Below, piece by piece: positions 30,780 through 38,418 of a DNA stretch of 52,952 nucleotides. The stretch comes from a virus. The stretch lies in IMG/VR virus record IMGVR_UViG_3300022934_002459, positions 1 through 52,952 of that record; one strand, written 5' to 3'. The translations under genes were made by a program, and so were the position numbers. A model generated the notes under the pieces. It ran no database searches and had not been told where the DNA came from. It worked only from the letters and a program-made list of their open reading frames with translations. Position 1 is the first letter of the stretch. Each line of letters opens with the position of its first letter.

Positions 30780-31589
30780 TTACTTTTTTTTTGAAAGTGT
30801 TTGAGCAATTTTACGTGGATTAACAGATTCTTTTTTTACTTTTTTAGTAATGCGTTCAATGCTTTCACGCTTTTCACGACCTGCGTCTTCTTCACCGCCT
30901 GCTGCTGCTGCGTCTGCTCCGAACTGATCGTCTGAACCTTCTGCATCACCATCTAAGTCTGGCATGTCGTCCATGTCTGCTGTTGGTTCCATTTCTGGTT
31001 CCATGTCCATGTCGTCATCGCCCATCATGTCAGTTGGTTCTGCTTCACCTGTAAGTTGACCAACACCACCTGTCAATGCAGCACGAGTTGACTCTAATGC
31101 ACCATACAATTCATCCAGTGCTGGCTTAACTGTTTGTGTAAAGGTTTCTGCTGCTTCTGTACCCATTTCATCACGAATTGCATCTGCAAGTTCTAGCATT
31201 GATTCTGACTGCATCTCTGCTGTGTCTTCCATCCAACCTGTAACTCTATCAACCATGTCTTTGGCTGCCATTACTAGTTCTGCTTCGTCTTCTGCACCTT
31301 CAGTAACTGCTACTGCTTCTTCCATTTCTTCAATGTCACCACGCTCTGATAATTCTGCATTTAGAACATCAAGCATCATTCTTGATTTTTGGTATTCATC
31401 ACTTTCGATAACTTTACTAAAACTTTCACTCATTTCAACTTGTGATAGTTTTGTACGGATTCTGTTACGAACATCCTGTAGTTGTTCTAAAGTAAATTGC
31501 TCTAGATTAATTTTTTTACCAAATCTCTTTCCTAGAGACTCGTTTAAACTTTTTGCTGTGATAGGTGTAGCGAACTCTTTTATCTGCAT
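30780..31589 (-). CDS. Acidic putative packaged/core protein
   Basis: 269 residues. N-terminus MQIKEFATPITAKSLNESLG contains a possible prohead-protease site (L-N-E/S). A coiled helical region (about 25-170) is followed by a highly acidic Asp/Met/Glu stretch (about 190-235) and a basic tail (RITKKVKKESVNPRKIAQTL). Such bipolar composition recalls phage scaffold/core or internal proteins. A GATAAATA late-type box precedes it. The family is not recognised by name. Confidence 0.65.
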   Translation of the reverse strand: MQIKEFATPITAKSLNESLGKRFGKKINLEQFTLEQLQDVRNRIRTKLSQVEMSESFSKVIESDEYQKSRMMLDVLNAELSERGDIEEMEEAVAVTEGAEDEAELVMAAKDMVDRVTGWMEDTAEMQSESMLELADAIRDEMGTEAAETFTQTVKPALDELYGALESTRAALTGGVGQLTGEAEPTDMMGDDDMDMEPEMEPTADMDDMPDLDGDAEGSDDQFGADAAAAGGEEDAGREKRESIERITKKVKKESVNPRKIAQTLSKKK

Positions 31590-31618
31590 TATTCTCTTCC
31601 TAATGGGTTTGTTATAGT

Positions 31619-31626
31619 TATTTATC
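31619..31626 (-). promoter_or_regulatory. T4-late-type promoter (GATAAATA)
   Basis: GATAAATA on the minus strand, 29 nt before the gene starting at 31589 and overlapping the preceding stop codon. Confidence 0.5.
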
Positions 31627-32053
31627 TAATTTGTGATAATATTACTTGATCTAGAAGTCTTGTTGCTTGGTCAATTCTATCCTGTGCATCGTCTCTTCTG
31701 ATTTCTAAATTATTACGTTTGTCATCATTTTCGGTAGATGCAATAACCGCATCATAAAAACAGCAATCGTTGGTAAACTTTTCTATAATACTATCTTGTT
31801 GTTTAATAGTATATGTTTGCGATTTGTTTAAATGTGCATAAGATAATGCAATACCTGCAATTTTAGAAAATACAACATCTACAGTTGTGTTTTTACGTGT
31901 ATCAATTATCACATGTCCATGACGCCTACTAGGACGCATCATATAGTGACCTACACGAATTTTGTCGCCTTTTTTATAAGGTGCGACTACTTCCTTTGTC
32001 TTTTTATCAACAATTTCTTGAAGTTCAGTGAGTGCTTGGGCCAGAGTTTTCAT
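31622..32053 (-). CDS. Putative packaged protein
   Basis: 143 residues, unrecognised. The N-terminus MKTLAQALTELQEIVDKK could be a capsid-targeting helix with an L-T-E/L cut site. A beta-rich middle (KKGDKIRVGHYMMRPSRRHG, NTTVDVVFSKIAGIALSYAH) and a C-terminal helix follow. Overlaps the upstream gene by 29 nt. Assignment to the packaged set is by context and leader resemblance. Confidence 0.6.
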   Translation of the reverse strand: MKTLAQALTELQEIVDKKTKEVVAPYKKGDKIRVGHYMMRPSRRHGHVIIDTRKNTTVDVVFSKIAGIALSYAHLNKSQTYTIKQQDSIIEKFTNDCCFYDAVIASTENDDKRNNLEIRRDDAQDRIDQATRLLDQVILSQIR

Positions 32054-32246
32054 TTGGTTTTACCACCATCATACCTTTATAATTAACTCTTGTTAAGAGA
32101 CTTTTCTTAACTAGATTTTCAGCAACGAATCTTTCTCGTTCTGTTAAGTTATCAATATAACAAGGACTATTGATTTTGTCAAGAAGATTTTGTTCTTCAT
32201 TTGTGACAAAAATATCAAAGTCTGTTATAAGGTCGTTCATCTTCAT
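32025..32246 (-). CDS. Small hypothetical protein
   Basis: 73 residues, starting in an ATGA overlap with the upstream stop. NLTERERFVAENLVKKSLLT then RVNYKGMMVVKPN suggests a winged-helix-like fold (helix, helix, wing). Its 3' end extends 29 nt into the next gene. Confidence 0.62.
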   Translation of the reverse strand: MKMNDLITDFDIFVTNEEQNLLDKINSPCYIDNLTERERFVAENLVKKSLLTRVNYKGMMVVKPNENSGPSTH

Positions 32247-32671
32247 ACTGAAATTGATCTCTTAACATCTGCTTTTTTATATGTTACACTATTAGGTTGT
32301 GATGGTGACTTTGTACCCTCTGGATTTTCTAATTCTACTTCGTCACCTTTGACTGCTTTTACTTTAAACTCTGTAGGGCCACCTGCTTGCCCTGTTGGTA
32401 ATTTCACTGATTTACCTGGTTGTAGTAATTTATCCTTTGCAGCATCTATTGCTGATGCTGCTGCTGTTCCAGTTGCTCCAACTGCTTTTCCGACGCCCTG
32501 TGCTGCTGCGCCTACACCTTTTGCTAGGCCGCCTACTGCTTTTCCAATACCGCCCACTGCGCTTGCTGCGCCTCCTACTGCTTTTGCTGCACCTACTGCT
32601 AGTGGAACTGCCAATAGAGGCAGAATTTCGTCTAATTGTTCTTCTTCTTTTATAAACTCTTCTGCTCTCAT
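32243..32671 (-). CDS. Gly/Ala-rich putative packaged membrane-active protein
   Basis: 142 residues. The leader MRAEEFIKEEEQL resembles the T4 internal-protein targeting sequence (I-K-E/E cut). It is followed by a long amphiphilic, Gly/Ala-rich stretch (residues about 16-85, e.g. LPLLAVPLAVGAAKAVGGAA, GVGAAAQGVGKAVGATGTAA) with many G-x3-G spacings typical of membrane-inserting helices. The C-terminus is a small beta domain (TEFKVKAVKGDEVELENPEG). It might insert in the host envelope during DNA delivery. Confidence 0.62.
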   Translation of the reverse strand: MRAEEFIKEEEQLDEILPLLAVPLAVGAAKAVGGAASAVGGIGKAVGGLAKGVGAAAQGVGKAVGATGTAAASAIDAAKDKLLQPGKSVKLPTGQAGGPTEFKVKAVKGDEVELENPEGTKSPSQPNSVTYKKADVKRSISV

Positions 32672-32988
32672 CTTCTTCTCTTTGTTTTAAGTCCTTTTCT
32701 ATACTTTGGACGTAACTTATTTAACCTCGTTATCTTATTTGCAGTAGGACGTCTGACTGTGTGATAACGTCTAATACTTTGACTACGTGCCCGTGTGCGT
32801 CTAGTCTTCTTTGCAGTAATGCTCTTTTTACCACTTATTGGTGTTGAACAAGTGCTAGCTTTAGCAACTACTCGACCACGCTTGGGGCCACTTGTACATC
32901 TATAACGCCTTACCATTGTGCCTTTAGGACCACGTCCCCAAGTAGCACGAAAGTTTTCACCTATGTCTATGACTTCTGCTACTATCAT
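32668..32988 (-). CDS. Highly basic putative packaged protein, YRC-module
   Basis: 106 residues, about one third Lys/Arg. The leader MIVAEVIDIGENF precedes WGRGPKGTMVRRYRCTSGPK, then RGRVVAKASTCSTP, a module repeated at the C-terminus of the next upstream gene product (259 residues). The paired Cys in YRC and STC may bind zinc or form a turn. The rest is an Arg-rich, DNA-binding-like tail. Probably a DNA-associated virion protein. Confidence 0.7.
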   Translation of the reverse strand: MIVAEVIDIGENFRATWGRGPKGTMVRRYRCTSGPKRGRVVAKASTCSTPISGKKSITAKKTRRTRARSQSIRRYHTVRRPTANKITRLNKLRPKYRKGLKTKRRR

Positions 32989-33764
32989 CTTCTTTTATTC
33001 AACTGTTTTAATCTTCTACTTGCAGGGTTGACACGCTTGGTTCTTTTTGCTTTACGTGTCATTTTTGCACCAATTGCCTTTTTTAGTCTTTTGAATCTTG
33101 CACTTTGTTTAAAGTTGAGTGGTGCAAAACATTGACTCATTTTGCTAACAATCCTGCCGTGTCTTCTGCCCCCAGAGCATCTATACTTGCGGACAACTCT
33201 TTTACCAGTACGTCCCCATACCTGCTTTTCATCAAGCGATTCTTCTTTTGCTTTTTCTAGTTCTTCTTGTCCCTTATCAGATTTAATCCAATCATAAATC
33301 CATCTGCTCATTTTGTACATTGTGTAGATAGCCAAAAGTCCTAAACCTAAACCTACAAGTATTTTAAATGCTCTTAATCCGACAAGGGCTATTAACCATT
33401 CAATAACATCTTCAATAATATCTCCTGCTCTGCGTAAGGTTCTACCTAAACCTTTAGGACTTTTTGGTTCTTTAGGTGATCTACTATCTAGATAGGCTTG
33501 AATTTCTTCTGCTGGAATATCATATTGTTGTCTAGGTAAAGTCATTCCTGTAGGAATATCAATATTTTGTTCTATATCTTTTTGAAAATCTAAATCAATA
33601 TCAGGAAATTTTATTTCTGCCTGCTCAAGTGCTTTGCTAGTAATATATGCTGCAAGAGCAGTGCCGCCTGCTATTAAAAGTTGATTTAGAATAGGAGCCA
33701 ACGGAATAGCAATTGCTACTTCATCTATTTTTTGTTTTTCTGATATGAGGTCTCTTACTAACAT
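32985..33764 (-). CDS. Putative packaged membrane protein with basic YRC-module
   Basis: 259 residues. The leader MLVRDLISEKQKIDEV fits a prohead-protease site (I-S-E/K). Two hydrophobic regions follow: about 17-46 (VAIAIPLAPILNQLLIAGGT) and about 128-162 (WLIALVGLRAFKILVGLGLG then LLAIYTMYKMSRW). The C-terminal WGRTGKRVVRKYRCSGGRRH, GRIVSKMSQCFAP and Lys/Arg tail duplicate the module of the 106-residue neighbour. Membrane spans plus a nucleic-acid-binding tail fit a protein delivered with the DNA. Confidence 0.68.
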   Translation of the reverse strand: MLVRDLISEKQKIDEVAIAIPLAPILNQLLIAGGTALAAYITSKALEQAEIKFPDIDLDFQKDIEQNIDIPTGMTLPRQQYDIPAEEIQAYLDSRSPKEPKSPKGLGRTLRRAGDIIEDVIEWLIALVGLRAFKILVGLGLGLLAIYTMYKMSRWIYDWIKSDKGQEELEKAKEESLDEKQVWGRTGKRVVRKYRCSGGRRHGRIVSKMSQCFAPLNFKQSARFKRLKKAIGAKMTRKAKRTKRVNPASRRLKQLNKRR

Positions 33765-33776
33765 GTAGTATTTATG

Positions 33777-34016
33777 CTATAATTGCATTATAATTACGAC
33801 AATTGTGGATAGTAATCCTGCTACAATAGTTCCTGCTGCACCGATAATAACTTTGGTTAAACTATTTTGTCCTGCTTGCATTTGATCTGAAATGTCATCT
33901 AGTTTGTTTTCAACAGTAGTTAATCTTTTATCCATTTGCTCGTAGCGGAGGGCGCACAGATCAACATGTGCTTCTAATGATTCTTTTTCTAATGATGTTG
34001 ATGCGAGAGTTGACAT
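33777..34016 (-). CDS. Holin-like coiled-coil/membrane protein
   Basis: 79 residues. A coiled-coil segment (RYEQMDKRLTTVENKLDDIS) precedes one C-terminal membrane helix (IIGAAGTIVAGLLSTIVVII). This layout matches XhlA-type haemolysin/holin-associated proteins and the 64-residue protein at 13958-14152. The GATAAATA box at 34091-34098 is its likely promoter. Confidence 0.68.
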   Translation of the reverse strand: MSTLASTSLEKESLEAHVDLCALRYEQMDKRLTTVENKLDDISDQMQAGQNSLTKVIIGAAGTIVAGLLSTIVVIIMQL

Positions 34017-34089
34017 CCTTTTTTATTCCTTATAAGTAAACTCGAAGTTGGCCTTAATTGTGTAGATGCCTAAGTGTTTCACACTAATA

Positions 34090-34476
34090 TTATTTATCTC
34101 TTACAACAAAAGTATTTCTATCTGCACTTCCATTAGTCAAAAATGCAGAAACCGTGAAATTATTAGTTTCTTCTAAATCAGTTATTATTGGAACTAAATC
34201 AAAATCGTTGATTAAATCATCTAATGGAAATTCATTTTCATATTCAAATTCCACTTGCCATACCCTATGCATACCTTTTACATTTTTTCCAAAGTCTAGG
34301 TTGTCTGTTTCTATTTCTGATACAGTAGGTTCATCGTTTACGATGGCATTTGCTCTTAAACTTGCTGTTTGAATTACTGTAAGATAATTTTGCTGTTGCT
34401 TATATTCGTAAGGATCATCGCCCTTACGTGCATCTGTTCTAGTTATATCAACAAGGGTATATAAACTACATCTCAT
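34090..34476 (-). CDS. Conserved hypothetical (virion-type) protein
   Basis: 128 residues. MRCSLYTLVDITRTDARKGD opens the protein and the rest is mostly strands (HRVWQVEFEYENEFPLDDL). This sort of protein is frequent in marine T4-like genomes near structural genes, but I cannot name a family. A terminator lies upstream of it, at 34494-34523, so it starts a separate unit. Confidence 0.65.
   Translation of the reverse strand: MRCSLYTLVDITRTDARKGDDPYEYKQQQNYLTVIQTASLRANAIVNDEPTVSEIETDNLDFGKNVKGMHRVWQVEFEYENEFPLDDLINDFDLVPIITDLEETNNFTVSAFLTNGSADRNTFVVRDK
34091..34098 (-). promoter_or_regulatory. T4-late-type promoter (GATAAATA)
   Basis: GATAAATA on the minus strand at the stop of the 128-residue gene, about 75 nt upstream of the holin-like gene. 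Confidence 0.45.
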
Positions 34477-34493
34477 GTTAATACTTATTCCAT

Positions 34494-34523
34494 AAAAAAA
34501 GGGTCCACAAAATTGTGAACCCT
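34494..34523 (-). terminator. Rho-independent terminator
   Basis: Minus-strand GGGTTCACAATTTTGTGGACCC hairpin (arms 34501-34508 and 34515-34522, one mismatch) followed by TTTTTTT, 22 nt after the 127-residue structural gene. Confidence 0.85.
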
Positions 34524-34545
34524 CTGGTTAGCCCTATTGTGCTTA

Positions 34546-34929
34546 TTAAGCGATAGAAGCACCTGATGCTGTGATTGCTGCGATTGTTGATGTTCCGCCT
34601 GTTGCGTCATCAATTGCTGCTTCTGCTGCACCCCATGAACCGTCAGCAGCACCTGCTGTTGAACCGTCGTTTGCTGAGTTGTCGTTGCATACAAACACAA
34701 CGTTGCTTGATGCTGGTGTACCTACACCATATAGTTCTGCAAAACCTTCTAGTGCTGCAATTGCTTTATGAAATGTGCTGTTTGCTGCTGTGTATGAAGT
34801 TTCGATACCTGTTAGTGTGATTTTGTAAAAACCTAGTGCTGGTGTGCCGTGGTCGAAACCAACTTCTGTTGTTCTTGCGTTAGCGCCAACTGTTGTTGAG
34901 CCAACTGATACTGAATATACGTCTGCCAT
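34546..34929 (-). CDS. Small Ala/Thr-rich structural protein
   Basis: 127 residues, low complexity (Ala, Thr, Gly, Ser), e.g. VYSVSVGSTTVGANARTTEV and GFYKITLTGIETSYTAANST. No signal peptide. The isolated position with its own leader hairpin (CCAC/GTGG near 34960) and strong terminator suggests high expression, as for a decoration or fibre protein. GGTAAATA, a weak late-type box, lies near 34995. The family is unknown. Confidence 0.65.
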   Translation of the reverse strand: MADVYSVSVGSTTVGANARTTEVGFDHGTPALGFYKITLTGIETSYTAANSTFHKAIAALEGFAELYGVGTPASSNVVFVCNDNSANDGSTAGAADGSWGAAEAAIDDATGGTSTIAAITASGASIA

Positions 34930-35038
34930 TTTAATCTCCTTAAAATTTACTCTATGGCTGTCCCACGCTCAGTGGAACTCTTATATTGTATTTACCATTT
35001 AGGAAAAATTATAGGGGTTTATGGCTGAAAAACGAAGT

Positions 35039-36127
35039 TTAATCAGGTCTCCAACGGTGTCTAGGTACTAATTTAACTTTACCAGTAACGTATCCTTCGC
35101 CGCCCTTTTCAGCACCAGTCATTTGTTTAATATCAGCAGGCGCATCATCTAATTGATCAATAATATGATTCTTTACTGCTGCAACTTTATTCAATAACGC
35201 AAAGATTGCAGGTAAACTTTTAGGACTTTGCTTGTGTTTTTCATATATCTTTACTTGTTTTGGTTGACTAACTTTACTTGTTTTCAACCAATTAAAAAAT
35301 CCATCTACATTAATTTGATCTAGTTTTTGTGCTTTTACAGTTTGGTTACTAAATGTATAGATAATATTTTTAAGATCTGATAAACCTTGTTGTGGCTCTA
35401 GAAAACTATCAATAAATTTTGCATTGGCTTTTGCCATTTGTCTAATTTCATTTGTTTCTTTTGTATCTACTTTAGGTGTATGTGGCACATATGTTTGTGC
35501 AAATGCAACAAGATCATTTGTTTGTATGCCTTTGACATCATCTAAAGGTTGTCCTACTTTTGCACCAAAACTATCATATTTGCCATGTAATGCAACGCCT
35601 ACTTTACTATTTGCAATACGTTTACCAATTTCACTGTTAGGATCTACACTGTAAGTAACCTTGTTAGGAGTAAATTCAATTCCTGCTCTGCCCTTTGTTG
35701 CCGGCTTTCTTGGTGTGTAGAGCAAGTCTCCGTAAACATATCCTTCAAAGTCCTTCGGAAATCCCGCTTCAATAATTTTAAATAGATCTGACATCTCCGC
35801 AGCAAAATCTTTCCTCCATGGTTCTTGTTCGGCACCTTTGCCTGTGTTCATAATAAACTGTGCTAAATCATTAGCATCAGTACTCATGTTTTTGCCCCAA
35901 CCGTTTTTACCAGTAAGTACGAAAGTACCGTCAGGCTCGCGGCCAAAATATACAGTTGGATTGCCGTCCCATTTAATAGCAACTTTGCCTTGTCCTTGAC
36001 CTAGTTGATCTAATGTGTCAGCAGCTTTCATTGCACCTGCTGCACCATCAAAAAACACAAGATCTTCGAGGTGATTATATTCCCTACCTTGCTGTGCTTC
36101 TACTAAACGAAACTCTTTATATCTCAC
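35039..36127 (-). CDS. Packaged ligase-like covalent nucleotidyltransferase
   Basis: 362 residues. Leader MRYKEFRLVEAQQG contains a T4-type prohead-protease site (L-V-E/A). The nucleotidyltransferase motif I is QGKVAIKWDGNPTVYFGRE (K-x-D-G, the adenylated Lys of DNA/RNA ligases). FEGYVYGDLLYTPR resembles motif III, and EGYVTGKVKLVPRHRWR resembles motifs IV/V with K-x-K. This is the signature of the ligase/capping superfamily, perhaps the DUF6267-type phage group. No zinc or BRCT domain. The 4-nt overlap with a polymerase-beta-like NTase gene suggests a joint role. Confidence 0.75.
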   Translation of the reverse strand: MRYKEFRLVEAQQGREYNHLEDLVFFDGAAGAMKAADTLDQLGQGQGKVAIKWDGNPTVYFGREPDGTFVLTGKNGWGKNMSTDANDLAQFIMNTGKGAEQEPWRKDFAAEMSDLFKIIEAGFPKDFEGYVYGDLLYTPRKPATKGRAGIEFTPNKVTYSVDPNSEIGKRIANSKVGVALHGKYDSFGAKVGQPLDDVKGIQTNDLVAFAQTYVPHTPKVDTKETNEIRQMAKANAKFIDSFLEPQQGLSDLKNIIYTFSNQTVKAQKLDQINVDGFFNWLKTSKVSQPKQVKIYEKHKQSPKSLPAIFALLNKVAAVKNHIIDQLDDAPADIKQMTGAEKGGEGYVTGKVKLVPRHRWRPD

Positions 36128-36921
36128 TGAATAAGTTCCTTAATTCTTTTTAGGTGCTTATCTGATAAACTTTCATTAGGTAGGCCTTTGCCTTCTTTTC
36201 CCATTGTATCTAGCCAAGGACCGACTAGTGTGTCAAAATTTGGATCTTTCCTTATGAATGCAATTATACTTTCAACAGTGTGAGTATCTTTTTCTGTTGC
36301 ACCTTTTCCAAGAAGCAATTCTGCAATGTCGTTCCAATTGTTGCCAATAACTTTATCACCTTGGGCTGGATCAACTACGCCAAACTTTGGACTAAATTTA
36401 TATCCTCTGCCTCGTGCGATACTAGACAAAAGTATTGCTCTATCTTTACCACTGTAGGCTGCTGTGCCTCCACGCTTTGATCCACGCTGGAAATCTGGAT
36501 CTTGTGTAAACATAAAGTCTGTTTGAACATATCCTTCGCCACCCTGAATAGGCATACGAAAGTGTACTTGGTCTCCAGCATTATGTATCCAGCCGCTTGT
36601 AAACTTACGACCTTGATTCATTATTTCATTGTCTGGAATACCTTGCTTCTTGCACCATGCAGTAAGTTTTGCAATTAACTCGTCTTTGCTTATCTTGTTT
36701 AGGTCAGTGTTTAGATCTAAGTCTCCTGATGAGTTCTTTTCAAAAGAGCCATCTGGATCTGTTTTCTTACCTGTTGTGCCTAACAAGTCGTCGTCGACAA
36801 ACTCTAAACCTGTAATCTTTTCGATAGCATCAACAGTGGGTCTTACTGCTGATGTAGGAATACGCTGTGTGAGCGGACCTTCTTCTGTTTTAAAAACATT
36901 TCCGCCTTCTTTAAGAATCAT
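36124..36921 (-). CDS. Polymerase-beta-like nucleotidyltransferase, putatively packaged
   Basis: 265 residues. N-terminus MILKEGGNVF gives a prohead-protease-like L-K-E/G site. The catalytic pattern is FEKNSSGDLDLNTDLN (G-[S/G]-x-D-x-D, two metal-binding Asp) with the third Asp in GGEGYVQTDFMFTQD on a later strand. SGKDRAILLSSIARGRGYKF and VESIIAFIRKDPNFDTLVGP follow. This matches minimal pol-beta-type NTases, which transfer nucleotides to nucleic acid or protein. Coupled by overlap to the ligase-like gene. Confidence 0.7.
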   Translation of the reverse strand: MILKEGGNVFKTEEGPLTQRIPTSAVRPTVDAIEKITGLEFVDDDLLGTTGKKTDPDGSFEKNSSGDLDLNTDLNKISKDELIAKLTAWCKKQGIPDNEIMNQGRKFTSGWIHNAGDQVHFRMPIQGGEGYVQTDFMFTQDPDFQRGSKRGGTAAYSGKDRAILLSSIARGRGYKFSPKFGVVDPAQGDKVIGNNWNDIAELLLGKGATEKDTHTVESIIAFIRKDPNFDTLVGPWLDTMGKEGKGLPNESLSDKHLKRIKELIQ

Positions 36922-37171
36922 TTTTTTGTGACTCCTTGATTTTTTCTACTCCTGTGGAAAATTTTCTAGGATTAGAATTTCGTATACTATTAAGGAATCT
37001 GCGCTCCAAGTCAAGTGCTTGATCTTGTGGATAGGTGTCGTAAATTTTTCCTAAAAGATTGATTGCACTTTCAATGATGCTAGTACCCGTAGTTTGAATA
37101 AACTCGTTACTATTATCTTTGCGATGTATATTATTAAGTTCTTCAAGTATGCTTCTTGTTCTTTTTCTCAT
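36911..37171 (-). CDS. Small helical hypothetical protein
   Basis: 86 residues. The N-terminus MRKRTRSILEELNNIHRKDN contains an I-L-E/E site, so it may belong to the packaged set. Mostly helical (SIIESAINLLGKIYDTYP). It overlaps the NTase gene by 11 nt. A CTAAATA box lies about 20 nt upstream. Confidence 0.65.
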   Translation of the reverse strand: MRKRTRSILEELNNIHRKDNSNEFIQTTGTSIIESAINLLGKIYDTYPQDQALDLERRFLNSIRNSNPRKFSTGVEKIKESQKNDS

Positions 37172-37204
37172 TGGTTCAATTCCCTGATATTATATTTAGC
37201 ATAT

Positions 37205-37234
37205 TGAAAGAAAGAGGGGCTTACCGTTGGCCCC
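37205..37234 (-). terminator. Rho-independent terminator of the ugd-like unit
   Basis: Minus-strand GGGGC-CAACGGTAA-GCCCC followed by TCTTTCTTT, 33 nt after the sugar dehydrogenase stop. Confidence 0.65.
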
Positions 37235-37266
37235 TGCGTGTTTATTACGTAACAACCCGGACTGTA

Positions 37267-38013
37267 TCAGTCATTCCTAAATGTGTTATTGTAATCTACT
37301 GCTTCTTGCAGTATCGATAAATCTACTCCTGCAGATTTTGCAGTAGTAAGTATAGCCGCTGTATCTTTTGGAAAACAATGTCCTCCGAACCCCCTATCCT
37401 GTGTAATATTTGTATGACTTTCGCCAATGCGCTCGTCATGTGTAATCTCTTTCCTAACAGGTTCATAATCAATATCAAGCTTTTGACACATGTCAAATAT
37501 TTGATTGAAAAATGCAACTTTTGCAGCAAGAAAACTATTACGGAAATATTTAACTAGTATAAGTTGTTCTACATCTAACACTCTAATGTTAATATTACCT
37601 AATGCATCTAGGAAAAGAGTTTGCCAATCATAATAACCATTGCCTCCTATAAGAATAGTATCACATTTTTTAAAATCTTCTAGTGCCGATGCTGCTCTCA
37701 AAAACTCAGGTGAAAAACTAATTTGTTTATCAGGATACAGTTCTTGTATTGTATTCCATCCTTCTAAACTAATTGTGCTTTTAATAAGAATAGGTACGTC
37801 TGGAGCATTGCGTAACACATCTAAAACATTGCTTATATCACAACTGCCGTCGTCTGCTTCTGGAGTCGACACACAAATTATCAACATATCAGCATGTCGC
37901 AAGTCACCATAGTGTTGTTTAGCAGGGTCACTTATAATAATAGTATGCGATTCCCTAAAAACACTTTCGTGTGCTTGTCCTACAAAGCCGTAACCTGCAA
38001 TTCCTATCTTCAT
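37267..38013 (-). CDS. Short UDP-glucose/GDP-mannose dehydrogenase-family protein
   Basis: 248 residues, much shorter than the usual about 390-450. NAD-binding IGIAGYGFVGQAHESVF, catalytic Thr region VSTPEADDGSCD, SFSPEFLRAASALEDF, the KYFRNSFLAAKVAFFNQI helix and the active-site Cys in GFGGHCFPKD are all present. The C-terminal UDP-binding domain is absent, so substrate range may differ or the protein may need a partner. It may supply uronic acid sugars for glycan modification. Its start overlaps the zinc-finger gene stop. Confidence 0.85.
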   Translation of the reverse strand: MKIGIAGYGFVGQAHESVFRESHTIIISDPAKQHYGDLRHADMLIICVSTPEADDGSCDISNVLDVLRNAPDVPILIKSTISLEGWNTIQELYPDKQISFSPEFLRAASALEDFKKCDTILIGGNGYYDWQTLFLDALGNINIRVLDVEQLILVKYFRNSFLAAKVAFFNQIFDMCQKLDIDYEPVRKEITHDERIGESHTNITQDRGFGGHCFPKDTAAILTTAKSAGVDLSILQEAVDYNNTFRND

Positions 38014-38180
38014 TCGTTTTCTTTTCTAGCAAATAATATGTCACAATAACCACACACTACATAGCCATCGTGCGGCACTTTGTAATATGTAAGCGGATGA
38101 TCGTTATTTTCACCAGAACACTTTGCAGTGTCACCATCTACATATACAATACGTTGTTCGTAACCTTCTACTCTATTCAT
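38010..38180 (-). CDS. Small NDUFS6-type (zf-CHCC) zinc-finger protein
   Basis: 56 residues (MNRVEGYEQRIVYVDGDTAK onwards) with 4-nt overlaps at both ends, starting in the stop of the 78-residue gene and ending in the ugd-like start. Metal-ligand pattern: Cys in AKCSGENNDHP, His in the same HP motif, then VVCGYCDILF (C-x2-C). This spacing is that of the zf-CHCC domain found in complex I NDUFS6 and in small alphaproteobacterial proteins. Role in the phage unknown. Confidence 0.75.
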   Translation of the reverse strand: MNRVEGYEQRIVYVDGDTAKCSGENNDHPLTYYKVPHDGYVVCGYCDILFARKENE

Positions 38181-38413
38181 CGTTTACCTAATGCTTTGAG
38201 CATCATCTCCTGGTCGTGTTTCTTAAGATATTCTTCTTCTGTACTACCATAGTCGCCGCATTTGTCTAGTTCTTTTTGTATAAAAAATAAAACTTCATAT
38301 AAATCTCTTTTACATCCCCAAGTTACATATCCGTCCATTCTAGGATCAGTTGCAGCCCAAGTAATCTTGCCTATGGTTCTACAGATATCTCTTATATTCC
38401 AATCTTGTATCAT
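38177..38413 (-). CDS. Small hypothetical protein
   Basis: 78 residues (MIQDWNIRDICRTIGKITWA onwards), three Cys, otherwise unrecognised. It has a perfect TTGACA/TATAAT promoter so close that the ATG is about at the transcription start, implying a leaderless mRNA, unless the Met at residue 26 is used. It overlaps the zinc-finger gene by 4 nt. Confidence 0.65.
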   Translation of the reverse strand: MIQDWNIRDICRTIGKITWAATDPRMDGYVTWGCKRDLYEVLFFIQKELDKCGDYGSTEEEYLKKHDQEMMLKALGKR

Positions 38414-38418
38414 AAGCC

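Noticed and set aside
33769-33776. CATAAATA as the promoter of the gene at 33764
   Set aside because: Only 4 nt separate it from the ATG, so it would give a transcript starting inside the gene.
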